Part shown: positions 26,252-34,932 of the stretch, piece by piece
Position numbering within the stretch: the stretch's first letter is position 1
Layout of the letters: the number at the start of each line of letters is the position of its first letter
From: Ampullimonas aquatilis
GTDB taxonomy: Bacteria; Pseudomonadota; Gammaproteobacteria; Burkholderiales; Burkholderiaceae_D
Assembly (NCBI RefSeq): GCF_049675895.1
Contig: NZ_CP183834.1
Location: forward strand, 372,001 to 436,000
DNA length: 64,000 bases
Reading direction: 5' to 3'
Program-made: the position numbers and the translations under genes
The notes under the pieces: model-generated
The model's input: only the letters and a program-made list of their open reading frames with translations
The model's database searches: none
Told to the model about the DNA's origin: nothing

Positions 26252-27229
26252 CTAAGCCGAGCGATCTACCGCAAACCGGCAAAGTTCTCCAAGTGTGTCG
26301 CAGAACGGTGTCGCTGGAAAGTGCTGGAGCAGGTTGGCTGCTTGCTGTGCTTCCTGGCGGGCTCGTTCACGGGTATAGTCGAGTGAGCTACAACGCTGGA
26401 TGGCGGCAAAAATGGCTTCAAACTGTTCGCTATTACCATCTTTAACCGCGGCACGAATCAAATCCTGTTCTGCGGCAGTGCCCTGGCTTAATACATGAAT
26501 CAGCGGCAAGGTCATCTTGCCTTCACGCAAGTCATCACCGGCATTCTTGCCCATCTCTTCGCTATTGCCGTTGTAGTCCAGCACATCATCAATCAACTGA
26601 AAGGCAATGCCCAGATGACGGCCAAAACCGGCCGCAGCTTCTTCCTGTTCAGGTGTGGCTTGGGCAATCACGGCACCTAATCGCGCGGCGGCTTCAAACA
26701 ATTCTGCCGTCTTGTATAAAATCACGGTGAAGTAAGCTTCTTCCGTGATGTCAGGGTCGTGCATATTGAGTAACTGCAGGACTTCGCCTTCGGCAATCAC
26801 ATTGGTCGCATTGGACAAAATCTGCATGACACGCATATTGTCAACCCGCACCATCATCTGAAAGGCACGCGAATACAAAAAGTCACCCACCAGCACACTG
26901 GCCGCATTACCAAACATGGCGTTGGCAGTCTGGCGACCACGACGCAGTGCCGATTCATCGACCACGTCATCATGTAACAACGTTGCGGTATGGATGAACT
27001 CAACCACGGCGGCCAGTTGATGATGATACTTGCCGGTATAGCCCAGCGCTCTGGCAAACAGTACCAGCAGTGCCGGACGCAGCCGTTTACCACCAGCCGC
27101 CACGATGTAGTCACCAATCGTGTTGATGAGTGCAACTTCGGACAACAGGCTTTGCTTGATGACCAGATCGACCGCCTGCATGTCAGGCGCGATACGGGTG
27201 AGGAGTGAGTTTTGTGCAGTAGCAGTCAT
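26252..27229 (-). CDS. ispB: Octaprenyl (polyprenyl) diphosphate synthase
   Basis: Class I trans-prenyltransferase that makes the C40 side chain of ubiquinone. 325 residues. The first Asp-rich motif is HDDVVDE (about 86-92) followed by LRRGR; the second is LIDDVLDYNG (about 212-221). Both are complete and spaced normally. In related genomes ispB is often found beside rplU-rpmA-obg or near pilB; here a set of accessory genes lies between it and the pil operon. The exact chain length (C40 against C45) is not readable from sequence. Confidence 0.95.
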   Translation of the reverse strand: MTATAQNSLLTRIAPDMQAVDLVIKQSLLSEVALINTIGDYIVAAGGKRLRPALLVLFARALGYTGKYHHQLAAVVEFIHTATLLHDDVVDESALRRGRQTANAMFGNAASVLVGDFLYSRAFQMMVRVDNMRVMQILSNATNVIAEGEVLQLLNMHDPDITEEAYFTVILYKTAELFEAAARLGAVIAQATPEQEEAAAGFGRHLGIAFQLIDDVLDYNGNSEEMGKNAGDDLREGKMTLPLIHVLSQGTAAEQDLIRAAVKDGNSEQFEAIFAAIQRCSSLDYTRERARQEAQQAANLLQHFPATPFCDTLGELCRFAVDRSA

Positions 27230-27387
27230 GGGACGAAATCTATTTGGCGCGATTATAGATTATTCGCATGAATCAGGCTGCTGAGAGTGTTGTCAGGCGC
27301 AAAAAAAGAATGCTGATACAAAAAACAAATGATCACTTCATGACTGGTTAACCAAAATGCCAATGTGCCTTTGAATTGAATTGGGAC

Positions 27388-27418
27388 ATTCCCATCCTTC
27401 ATTGCAAAGGATGGGAAT
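27388..27418 (-). terminator. Hairpin after the HupE-TonB receptor gene
   Basis: A perfect 12-base stem, ATTCCCATCCTT (27388-27399) and AAGGATGGGAAT (27407-27418), begins just after the TonB receptor stop codon. It lacks a clear T run, so it may be a 3'-end stabilising hairpin rather than a strong intrinsic terminator. Confidence 0.5.
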
Positions 27419-27422
27419 AGCA

Positions 27423-30044
27423 TTAAAACTGATAGCGCATGGTCAAGCGAGCGGTACGCGGTTCAGCCGGATGCACGTGGTAGTCGGCGACAGGGGCTGT
27501 CTCGCCTTTTAACTGCGAGTCGTAGAAATACTCAATATCATTGATTTTTCGATTGAAGAGATTAAAGACATCCAGTGTCAAGGCGAGGTTGGGTTGCCAT
27601 TGATAAGCAATGCGCAGATTGGTTGACAGCGAAGCCTGTCCTTGTGCACTGCCATCCTCAATCAAGGGGCGACGGCCTAAATAACGCCATTGCAGACTGC
27701 CTGACCATGGGCCGATATCACGGATGGTTGCTGCGATTGATGCGACTCGTGATACGGCACCAGGAATATAGGGGCCAGTCGGATCATTATCTCTGAAGCG
27801 GGCACGTGACCAGGCCAGATCAGCATCAAACAGCAACCACGGCATGGGGGTGTAGCGGTTGTTCCATTCAATCCCTTGGCGGCGGCTTGGGCGGCTGGCT
27901 TCAGTGCTGCCGGCATCGCCCACAAAGACCAGTTCGGAACCAATATCTAATTGCCACAAAGCGAGTGAGCTTTGCAGATGGGGAATGGCTTCGGTACGCA
28001 CGCCCAACTCAAAACCCTTGCTGGCCACCAGTCCGGGCACGGGCGTGGCCGCGTCGCCGGTTTTGGGATCAACCCGGGTCAGGGTGCCACGCGCATCATT
28101 GCTATGAAAGCCGCGGCCATAGTTGATGAAATACTCAGTGCGGGCAAATGGCCCAAAGATCAGCGACAACTTTGGCGAGTATTGCGTGGCCTGTGAGCTG
28201 CCATTATTGTAGGCCAATAATCCGTTGACGTTAAAGCGGTAATGGTCAGCACGTACACCGGCAACAGTACGAAAGGTATCCGAAAAGCTCAGGCTGTTTT
28301 CCACATAGGCCGACAGACTGGTTTGGCGCACTGCATCATCGCGCGTGGTGGCAGTACGTACTCGTTCAGTGGTATCAAAGAGCCCCACCTGAATCCGATC
28401 ATGACGGGTTTGCAGGCCGACTTCGGTGCTGCTTGGCAGACCAGCCAATGTACCAATCCAGACCCGCTTGGCATTGATGCCAAAGACCTTGCGTCGATCA
28501 CTTTGTTCAAACTGGTCACCGGTGTCAGGATGATCCAGAAAATAAGTGAAATTTGAATATAAATTAAGACGATAAGACATGGCGTAGGCAGATATTTCCA
28601 CCCGGCCATCCTCCAATGCCTGACGCCAGTTACCAGACAGACTATAACGTGCGGTATTGCCGCCATCACTTTTATCGATTGCATCAAAACGACCGATCTG
28701 TCCCGACTCAACCGCCCGCAATGGTACTTGATCGGTTGAATCCCAATGTGATTGATAAGCCATTGCCGATACATCAAAACCATTGGCCTTGCTGCCGCGT
28801 GAGTAAGTCACCAGGCCATTGAGCTTGCGCAGATTTTCGGCGTTATCCCAGGGGCCGTTGTTGCTGGCACCTTCCAATGCACCAAGCAGATAATCACCAT
28901 TCTCAAGATGGGCACTACCGGCTACCAGACCACGGCGATAACCATGGGCACCCAATGTGATTTGCGCCATGTTCTGGTCAAGGCGATTGCGATAGGCAAT
29001 CCGTGCTGATCCTGCAGAAGAAAAGTCGCCATTCTCAGCAAAGTAAGGGCCTTTGCGATACTCGATCCGATCGACCAGTTCTGGCATCAGAAAATTGAGG
29101 TCGGTATAGCCATGGCCGTGTGCATGAGTGGGCAGATTGACCGGGATACCATTGACTGAAGTGGCAAAGTCGGTGCCATGATCCAGATTGAAACCGCGTA
29201 AAAAATATTGATTGGCCTTGCCATCCCCGGAGTGCTGCGTGACGATCATGCCCGGTACAAATTCCAGCACTTCGCCCGGACGCAGTGCCGGACGGCTTTG
29301 CAGCAACGACGACTGAATCACGCCTTGCGAGGCGGCATCCGATGTCCCGACCGCGTTGTCATAGTGACCTTTAACCTGTACTTCGGGCAAGGTTTCGGTA
29401 TGTGCCGCATGAGCGAGTTGAATATCCTGAGTTTGTGCCATAGCCGGGTGCAACAAGATCGATCCACTGATCGATTGTGCCAACATGCGCCAGGTCATCC
29501 AGCGTGATTGAATCGCGCTGCCGAGTAATACGCCAATCAGGTGCAAGGCCAGTGTCGATAGGCCTAATCCAGCCATAAAGGGTAAAGGATTGGCATGCGA
29601 TTCAAGCGGTATTTCCAGCCCATGTACATAGCCATGCAATGCCCCAAATAATGCGACAAGTGTTGCAGCGCGTGCGATAGTTGTCCTGCTCTGTTTCAGG
29701 CACAGCACAGCCAAAACCACTGCCGATGCTGCAACAGCATATTCAAGCAGTGGCAATTGCGGGTTGCTCCAGCCTGCACCCAAGGCACAGGCCAGAAAGG
29801 CGCTGGCTGAAAAACTGATTGGTAAAATCCAGCGTGCCTTGCCGCCTTGCTGGCAAGCCCAGATGCCCACTGCCACCATGGCAAGTAAATGATCCAAGCC
29901 TTGCCAGGGATGCAGGATACCTGCAAGCAGGCTGACGCTATGATGACTAAATAAGTACAAACTGAGCAAGGCAATGACAACGGGATAGAGTAGCCAGATA
30001 GAAGCAGGCAATATATCGCGTTGCACCATATTATTGTTCTTCAT
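27423..30044 (-). CDS. HupE/UreJ membrane domain fused to a TonB-dependent outer-membrane receptor
   Basis: One uninterrupted frame of 873 residues. Residues about 12-180 form a complete HupE/UreJ-type inner-membrane domain with roughly six hydrophobic segments and both signature motifs, HPWQGLDHLLAM (45-56) and HGYVHGLEIP (137-146); HupE proteins are Ni2+/Co2+ permeases. A second signal-like stretch follows (residues 183-203, ending HPAMA before QTQ). The rest is a TonB-dependent receptor: plug from about residue 215 (LPEVQVKG, FVPGMIVTQHSGDGKANQYFLRG, histidine-rich THAHGHGYTDLNF) and a C-terminal beta-barrel ending in RLTMRYQF. The ATG at 30044 has an AGGAG site six bases away. Internal starts at 29498 or 29486 lack one. 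Last gene of the metal-like cluster. How one chain could serve both membranes is unclear. Confidence 0.85.
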   Translation of the reverse strand: MKNNNMVQRDILPASIWLLYPVVIALLSLYLFSHHSVSLLAGILHPWQGLDHLLAMVAVGIWACQQGGKARWILPISFSASAFLACALGAGWSNPQLPLLEYAVAASAVVLAVLCLKQSRTTIARAATLVALFGALHGYVHGLEIPLESHANPLPFMAGLGLSTLALHLIGVLLGSAIQSRWMTWRMLAQSISGSILLHPAMAQTQDIQLAHAAHTETLPEVQVKGHYDNAVGTSDAASQGVIQSSLLQSRPALRPGEVLEFVPGMIVTQHSGDGKANQYFLRGFNLDHGTDFATSVNGIPVNLPTHAHGHGYTDLNFLMPELVDRIEYRKGPYFAENGDFSSAGSARIAYRNRLDQNMAQITLGAHGYRRGLVAGSAHLENGDYLLGALEGASNNGPWDNAENLRKLNGLVTYSRGSKANGFDVSAMAYQSHWDSTDQVPLRAVESGQIGRFDAIDKSDGGNTARYSLSGNWRQALEDGRVEISAYAMSYRLNLYSNFTYFLDHPDTGDQFEQSDRRKVFGINAKRVWIGTLAGLPSSTEVGLQTRHDRIQVGLFDTTERVRTATTRDDAVRQTSLSAYVENSLSFSDTFRTVAGVRADHYRFNVNGLLAYNNGSSQATQYSPKLSLIFGPFARTEYFINYGRGFHSNDARGTLTRVDPKTGDAATPVPGLVASKGFELGVRTEAIPHLQSSLALWQLDIGSELVFVGDAGSTEASRPSRRQGIEWNNRYTPMPWLLFDADLAWSRARFRDNDPTGPYIPGAVSRVASIAATIRDIGPWSGSLQWRYLGRRPLIEDGSAQGQASLSTNLRIAYQWQPNLALTLDVFNLFNRKINDIEYFYDSQLKGETAPVADYHVHPAEPRTARLTMRYQF

Positions 30045-30077
30045 GATGTCTCCTGTTATTTGCCAGAGTGATGCAAG

Positions 30078-31292
30078 TTAGATACCAATGATGCGCAAAT
30101 CAAAGACTCGTTCGGTCAGCCAGATCAAACCAAACAGGCCGAGTGCCGATGACAGGGCGGGCATGATGTAACGTGCATAGGCGTGCACATTGCGCAAGAG
30201 CAGGATCAAAGGCAATACGGCAGCAACGACCAGCAATTGACCCAGCTCCACACCGAGGTTGAATCCGAGTAATGAAACCAGTAAGGAAGCGGTGGACGGC
30301 GCCCCATCTTTCAAGGCACTGGCAAAGCCAAAGCCATGTATCAGACCAAATAGGAAAGCAACTAGCCACTGTCGGCGTAACACTACAGGAAAGAGATTAT
30401 TGAGTGCGGCCAGAATCACCGTCAGCGCAATCGCCGATTCAACCCAACGCGAAGGCAATGTCACCACGTCCAGATAAGCCAGCGCCAGGGTAATGGAGTG
30501 GGCACAGGTAAAGGCCGTCACCACGCTGGCAATATCGCGCAAGGCCGTCATTTTGTGGGTGACAGCTTGCCAGCCACCATCCTTGCGTAGCAGCACGCTG
30601 GGTAGGAGCAGGGCAAACAAAAAGGCCAGATGATCATAGCCTGCCCAGATATGGGTCATGCCTTCCCAGATAAATTGCCTCAGTGCGTGCCAATTACTGC
30701 TGCCTGCACTTTGTTCAAGGTGGATGATCTGTGCCGCCTGATTTGGATCCAGCACCACAGGGCTATCCCTACCCTGATGTTGAATGCGCAGAATGCCCCG
30801 ATGGGTCGGGTCAATATCACTGAACAAGCGGTAATCAAGTGTCAATGTCTTGAAAGCCGCTGGACATTGCATGGCCAATTGCATGACGTAATAGGTGCCA
30901 TCACTATGCGTGTCCAGTGCATGGGTGGCTTGGCCTGGTATGCAATTATCCGCATTGGCCTTGATCGTCAAACGTGCCAGCGCATAGGCATCAATTTGTG
31001 AAAACTGGTTGCGCACCTCGCCCCAGCTGATCTGCCGGTCGTCATTACGATCCAGCCCGAGCGCGTTATCCAGGTCGCGCAAGGCAATGTCCCAGCGTAC
31101 GGCAAGTTGTTGCTGATGGGTCGTGACACTGAGGTAACTGTCGCTGGCCTTGTGAGCTTGTGCTGGTGTTGTCAAGGCCAGTAGCGTGATAGTGAATGCC
31201 ATGCATAGCCATTGCACTAGTTTGACACTGACCTTAAGGCAGTTAATAGTTTGGCATTGAGCCAAAGGTAATAAGGCATTGGTGGTGATCAT
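30078..31292 (-). CDS. HupE/UreJ_2-type membrane protein with periplasmic N-terminal domain
   Basis: 404 residues. A signal peptide (about 1-46, ending TPAQA) is followed by a periplasmic domain of about 150 residues containing an EF-hand-like loop DRNDDRQISWGE (81-92). About seven membrane segments follow, with conserved His/Asp motifs (WAGYDHLAFLFALLL, TAFTCAHSITLALA, LFGLIHGFGFAS, GFNLGVELGQ). This is the HupE_UreJ_2 pattern. I start at ATG 31292, which overlaps the TPR gene stop as ATGA and has an AGGGG site upstream; a start at 31307 is less good. Likely a metal-binding or transport component; the substrate is unknown. Confidence 0.85.
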   Translation of the reverse strand: MITTNALLPLAQCQTINCLKVSVKLVQWLCMAFTITLLALTTPAQAHKASDSYLSVTTHQQQLAVRWDIALRDLDNALGLDRNDDRQISWGEVRNQFSQIDAYALARLTIKANADNCIPGQATHALDTHSDGTYYVMQLAMQCPAAFKTLTLDYRLFSDIDPTHRGILRIQHQGRDSPVVLDPNQAAQIIHLEQSAGSSNWHALRQFIWEGMTHIWAGYDHLAFLFALLLPSVLLRKDGGWQAVTHKMTALRDIASVVTAFTCAHSITLALAYLDVVTLPSRWVESAIALTVILAALNNLFPVVLRRQWLVAFLFGLIHGFGFASALKDGAPSTASLLVSLLGFNLGVELGQLLVVAAVLPLILLLRNVHAYARYIMPALSSALGLFGLIWLTERVFDLRIIGI

Positions 31293-32485
31293 GACGACCC
31301 CTGGCAATATTGCTCAAGGCGTTGATCCTTTAAGCCGGTCTGTTGAAGAAAGACGTGAACCTGCGCTATGGTTGGCTGATCTTTAGCAGCACTCGCCGTT
31401 TGCAAAAGAATGCAGACATCGGCGGGTTCTTTTTGTTGTTGCCAATTGGATTGGGCCAACTGCAAGGCAGTTTGCTGGTCATGTTTAAGTTCTAAATAAA
31501 AGCGCGCCGCTTCACGTTGATGGGTAATATCGCCGCGCAAATGGGCGTCATCAATCCGTGCTTGTAAAAGCAGAATGCTCTGCTTGGCTTGCGGCAGCTT
31601 TAACTGATTTTGTGCCAGCGCCAATCGCAACAATAAGCCATCATTGCGAACCTCCTGCTTCAATAATTGCATCACGGGTTCTGCTTGTTGCCTGGCCAGT
31701 AGCCAGTCGGCATAAGCGGCTTTGCTGAAAGCATCCTGATTGAGTGCAACCGCTTCTTGATGATAGCGGTTGGCGGCGTCCTCGTTACCCAGGCGCTCGG
31801 CCATATCCGCCAGAATCGAGGCAACCCAGCCCTTGCTATCAGCTTCTTGGGTGCTGCGGTAAGCCTGTTCCAATTGCGTAAAGGTTGTTTGGCCAGACAG
31901 GCTATTGGTTTCTGCCATGCAGGCTTGCGCAATCAATCCCGGTGCCAACAACAGCAGTCGCGCACATTCCTGGCGTGCCAATGGGTATTGACCTTGTACC
32001 TGATGAATGGTGGCACGGGTCAACCAGAGTTGTGGATTGTCTGGCTGGCTGCGAGTCAGTTTGTCCAGATCTTGCAATGAAGCTTCAAACGCATGCTGGC
32101 TTTGCTGGATGGTGGCACGTATCAATAAGACGTCGGCAGGTGGCATATCTTGTGACCACCATGGCTTGACTGCCGCTTGCGCATAACCTAAATAACGCGG
32201 ATCACCGTAACGGCGCGACAGCTCGATATAACGTTGCGCCAGATGACTGGCCAGTTGATGATTATTGGGTTGCTGAATAATTTGTTGTTGCAACGAGCGA
32301 ATTTCGCTACGCTCATTGCCAATCGGTGTGTCGACCAGTTTTTCAACAATGACATTGTCATCTTGTGGGGTAAACAAGGCAGCATGACAAGTACCAAGCA
32401 ATAACAACATACTGGCACAAATTAAGCCATGGATGGCTGGCCTGGAATGCTTATTTTTTTGCAGAAGCCTGTGGCAGCAACGCAT
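31289..32485 (-). CDS. Secreted tetratricopeptide-repeat protein
   Basis: 398 residues with an N-terminal signal peptide (hydrophobic core ICASMLLLLGTCHA, cleavage near residue 35) and about eight to ten helical TPR-like units rich in Ala, Leu and Gln, for example ADVLLIRATIQQSQHAFEAS and LWLTRATIHQVQGQYPLA. TPR proteins scaffold protein complexes, so it may hold periplasmic parts of this cluster together. Strong GGGGG ribosome-binding sequence before the ATG. Its stop overlaps the start of the HupE/UreJ_2 gene. In other bacteria DUF4331, TPR and HupE genes occur together (my recollection), but I cannot confirm the rate. Confidence 0.85.
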   Translation of the reverse strand: MRCCHRLLQKNKHSRPAIHGLICASMLLLLGTCHAALFTPQDDNVIVEKLVDTPIGNERSEIRSLQQQIIQQPNNHQLASHLAQRYIELSRRYGDPRYLGYAQAAVKPWWSQDMPPADVLLIRATIQQSQHAFEASLQDLDKLTRSQPDNPQLWLTRATIHQVQGQYPLARQECARLLLLAPGLIAQACMAETNSLSGQTTFTQLEQAYRSTQEADSKGWVASILADMAERLGNEDAANRYHQEAVALNQDAFSKAAYADWLLARQQAEPVMQLLKQEVRNDGLLLRLALAQNQLKLPQAKQSILLLQARIDDAHLRGDITHQREAARFYLELKHDQQTALQLAQSNWQQQKEPADVCILLQTASAAKDQPTIAQVHVFLQQTGLKDQRLEQYCQGSS

Positions 32486-32547
32486 GATGTTTCCCCCTTG
32501 ATGAACCAGGCCGATTGGCCTGGTTGCTTGATGACACTTGCTACGGT

Positions 32548-32793
32548 TTAGAGGCTTTTGGCCTCGGTATCATCGGACTCCTTGGGAGTGATTTTGCTCA
32601 CATCTTGCGGTTCAATGTCATCCATCAGACTGGCTACCAGACCGGTGACGTACGTCACAAAGCCTTCGGATGATGCTGATGCTGCGGCTTGAGGGTCAGC
32701 TTGTGCGGCCGGTGGGATGCTGCTGCCACTGCCACAGGCTGCCAGTGAAATCAACAAGGCCACTGGTAAGCCATACGGTAAAAGATGTCGCAT
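32548..32793 (-). CDS. Small lipoprotein of the DUF4331 cluster
   Basis: 81 residues. The lipobox LAAC (residues 17-20) after a hydrophobic segment predicts acylation at Cys20, leaving a mature part of about 62 acidic, Ala/Ser-rich residues (QADPQAAASASSEG and DDIEPQDVSK). No known domain is recognised. An AAGGAGC ribosome-binding site lies just before the ATG, and the gene starts 17 bases after the DUF4331 stop. The final residue is not Asp at position 2 of the mature chain, so outer-membrane sorting is more likely than retention. Function unknown. Confidence 0.8.
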   Translation of the reverse strand: MRHLLPYGLPVALLISLAACGSGSSIPPAAQADPQAAASASSEGFVTYVTGLVASLMDDIEPQDVSKITPKESDDTEAKSL

Positions 32794-32810
32794 GAAGTGC
32801 TCCTTGTCGA

Positions 32811-34310
32811 TTAGTCAGGGGTGCCGGGATTAGGCGCTTTGAGGTAAGGGAAGCTGCCTTCAAAGTCGGCATCACTGACGGTTGCGCCATCAGTGAATGG
32901 TGCGCTACCGGCAGGTGCATCGGCGGCCACACAACCAAAGGCAGTTGGATTGTTCAGGGTACAGAGCACGCCCATGGCCACGCGCAATTCAATATCGGCA
33001 GCATCATCGCCCGGACGACGACCGTTAGGAAAGCCCGCTGCATCATTGGCCAGTACGCCCAGATTTTTCTGCGCGCCTTTGGCGACTACAGGGGTTGCCG
33101 TGTTGAGGCGCAACATTTCCGAGCCTTTCACATTTTTAGGTTGATTCAGTCCGGGTACGCCAGTCAGGAAAGCGGTGACCAGATCCTGCCGTGGAAACTT
33201 GGTCGGAGCGGGTGCCGATGGGAATAAGGTCTGAATAATAGTAGGCAGGGTCGGATTGGTCACATAATCAATAAACTGACCATCATCACTCGGCTTGGAG
33301 CCATTGAAACGATCTTTATCTTTCAAACCAATCACCAGTTCGTTGACCAGCGGAATACCAAGGCGTGAAACCTGAGTCCAGGCACCACCCTGCAATGCGG
33401 TTTTGCTATAGCCTGCTGCCGGTGTTGGATTGAGCAAGCGGCCTTGACGCATGCTGGCCGTGGTCCAGCCACCAATCACCGTATCGCCACCTGTGGTCAG
33501 GCAGGCAATTGGTACTTCCATGGCCAGTGAGGTGATGTTCTTGTCATCGATCTGATTCTTGTTGCCATCGGCGGGGCCGATTGGGTTGAAGTCCAACAAG
33601 TCAAAAATACGACCAAGTGCTACATTGAACGGGTCTTTGCGTTGTCCCACAAACACTCTGCCAGTGCCACAATTGGGGATGTTGACGTTATAAATAAATT
33701 GGTTGGCATAAGTGGCGTAAGCATTGCCTGCACCAAAAGTTTTTTCACCAATATTGTCCAGTGGTTTGATGAATTCACTGGCGCCACCATTGGCATTGGT
33801 CAGGGTACTTTTGCTACCGCTGCGACGATCACCCTTGATCATGGTGATGCCATAGGTTTCCTTCAAATTTTGAGTGCCAGGGTTAATGCCGGAAATGGCA
33901 CCAACCTGAACCAATGGGATCGCCACATTCTTGCCATTGATAGGTAAAGAAATATCCTTGAGGGTATTTTTAAAACGGAACTGAAAGGTGATGTCTTCTT
34001 TGGCATCGCCATTATTGTCGATATGAATCTCGTACAGCGCACTATCATCAAGCGAAAAATAGTTGGGACCACCATAGGCATCTTGTAGTGGCAGATAGTT
34101 GGCAATCAAGGTGACAAAGCCTTCACGGCCTGGTTCATAGCTGCGAAACATATAAAAATCGGTGCCATCGACCTTGGGCTGCGTGGTGATGAATGGTGCT
34201 TCGCGGTGGCTGGAAGCCATTGCTGGCTGTGTGACAACACCAGCCGCAAGCGCCAGTGGAATCAGACAGCTTAACAACTGCCTGTTGGGTTGAAATAAGG
34301 GTGTGCTCAT
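32811..34310 (-). CDS. DUF4331 secreted protein
   Basis: 499 residues. The signal peptide ends MASSHREAPF, and SHREAP at the mature N-terminus is characteristic of DUF4331 proteins. The mature protein is rich in Gly, Asn and Thr with beta-type patterns and conserved blocks such as KVDGTDFYMFRSYEPGR, LYEIHIDNNGDAKEDITFQF, and SRLGIPLVNELVIGLKDKD. The HIDNNGDAKED loop could bind calcium or another cation. I start at ATG 34310 (GGAG site eight bases upstream) rather than 34364. The family has no assigned function, but it sits beside HupE and TPR genes here, as I recall from other proteobacteria. Probably periplasmic or extracellular. Confidence 0.88.
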   Translation of the reverse strand: MSTPLFQPNRQLLSCLIPLALAAGVVTQPAMASSHREAPFITTQPKVDGTDFYMFRSYEPGREGFVTLIANYLPLQDAYGGPNYFSLDDSALYEIHIDNNGDAKEDITFQFRFKNTLKDISLPINGKNVAIPLVQVGAISGINPGTQNLKETYGITMIKGDRRSGSKSTLTNANGGASEFIKPLDNIGEKTFGAGNAYATYANQFIYNVNIPNCGTGRVFVGQRKDPFNVALGRIFDLLDFNPIGPADGNKNQIDDKNITSLAMEVPIACLTTGGDTVIGGWTTASMRQGRLLNPTPAAGYSKTALQGGAWTQVSRLGIPLVNELVIGLKDKDRFNGSKPSDDGQFIDYVTNPTLPTIIQTLFPSAPAPTKFPRQDLVTAFLTGVPGLNQPKNVKGSEMLRLNTATPVVAKGAQKNLGVLANDAAGFPNGRRPGDDAADIELRVAMGVLCTLNNPTAFGCVAADAPAGSAPFTDGATVSDADFEGSFPYLKAPNPGTPD

Positions 34311-34467
34311 GATGACTCCATATTGGTTGATGATGCCGATTGACGGTTTGGCCTGACCGGTCACAAGTTGGCCCGGTTATCATCATTACGAAGAGCATGT
34401 CATGCTGGATTCAATTTTTTATAATTTTTTTGTAGGCAATGGCCGATTCATGATTGGTAGCATTTTG

Positions 34468-34836
34468 TTAATGGGATATTGATTTGAGATAGCTGATCAA
34501 AGCCTTGCGATCTTCGGCATTGCTGACCGAAACACCCATCATCTGCCCTGGAATGAACGCTTCAGGATTTTTTAACCATTGATCCAATGTTTGTTCGTTC
34601 CATATCACCGAAGATTTTTTCAATGCATCGGAATACGCATAGTCTGGTACGCTACCCGCCTTGCGGCCTACTACACCTTGATGCATCGGCCCGACCCGAT
34701 TGACATCGACCGAATGGCAGGCAATGCAGCGCGATTCATACAGTGCGGCACCCTGAATGACGTCAGCCCCGGACTGGGCGTAGGCGGGATTCAATGTCAT
34801 TAGTATTTCAAGCATCATCATGGGTAGCGCGCGCAT
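34468..34836 (-). CDS. Class I c-type cytochrome
   Basis: 122 residues. Signal peptide 1-20 (ending AYA), then a single haem-binding motif CIACH (37-41) with the axial Met candidate in GQMMG (99/100), plus SVDVNRVGPMHQGVVGRKAG, typical of cytochrome c2/c550-like proteins. A periplasmic electron carrier. I start at ATG 34836 because AAGGAG lies eight bases upstream; the frame extends to 34860. It lies between the ferritin-like gene and DUF4331, so it may take electrons from, or give them to, a redox step of the cluster (inference). Confidence 0.92.
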   Translation of the reverse strand: MRALPMMMLEILMTLNPAYAQSGADVIQGAALYESRCIACHSVDVNRVGPMHQGVVGRKAGSVPDYAYSDALKKSSVIWNEQTLDQWLKNPEAFIPGQMMGVSVSNAEDRKALISYLKSISH

Positions 34837-34932
34837 GGCGATCTCCTTGAATAACTTCAAATTAAAACAGCCTGATCCATCCTGGAGTCAGGCCGCAGAA
34901 ACAACTTTTTTATTGAAAAATCAATATTTCAG

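Noticed and set aside
27423..30044. Two separate genes, HupE and a TonB receptor, merged by a sequencing error
   Set aside because: The frame is unbroken across the junction, the first ATG has the only good ribosome-binding site, and the internal starts have none; an error cannot be excluded but nothing in the sequence shows one.
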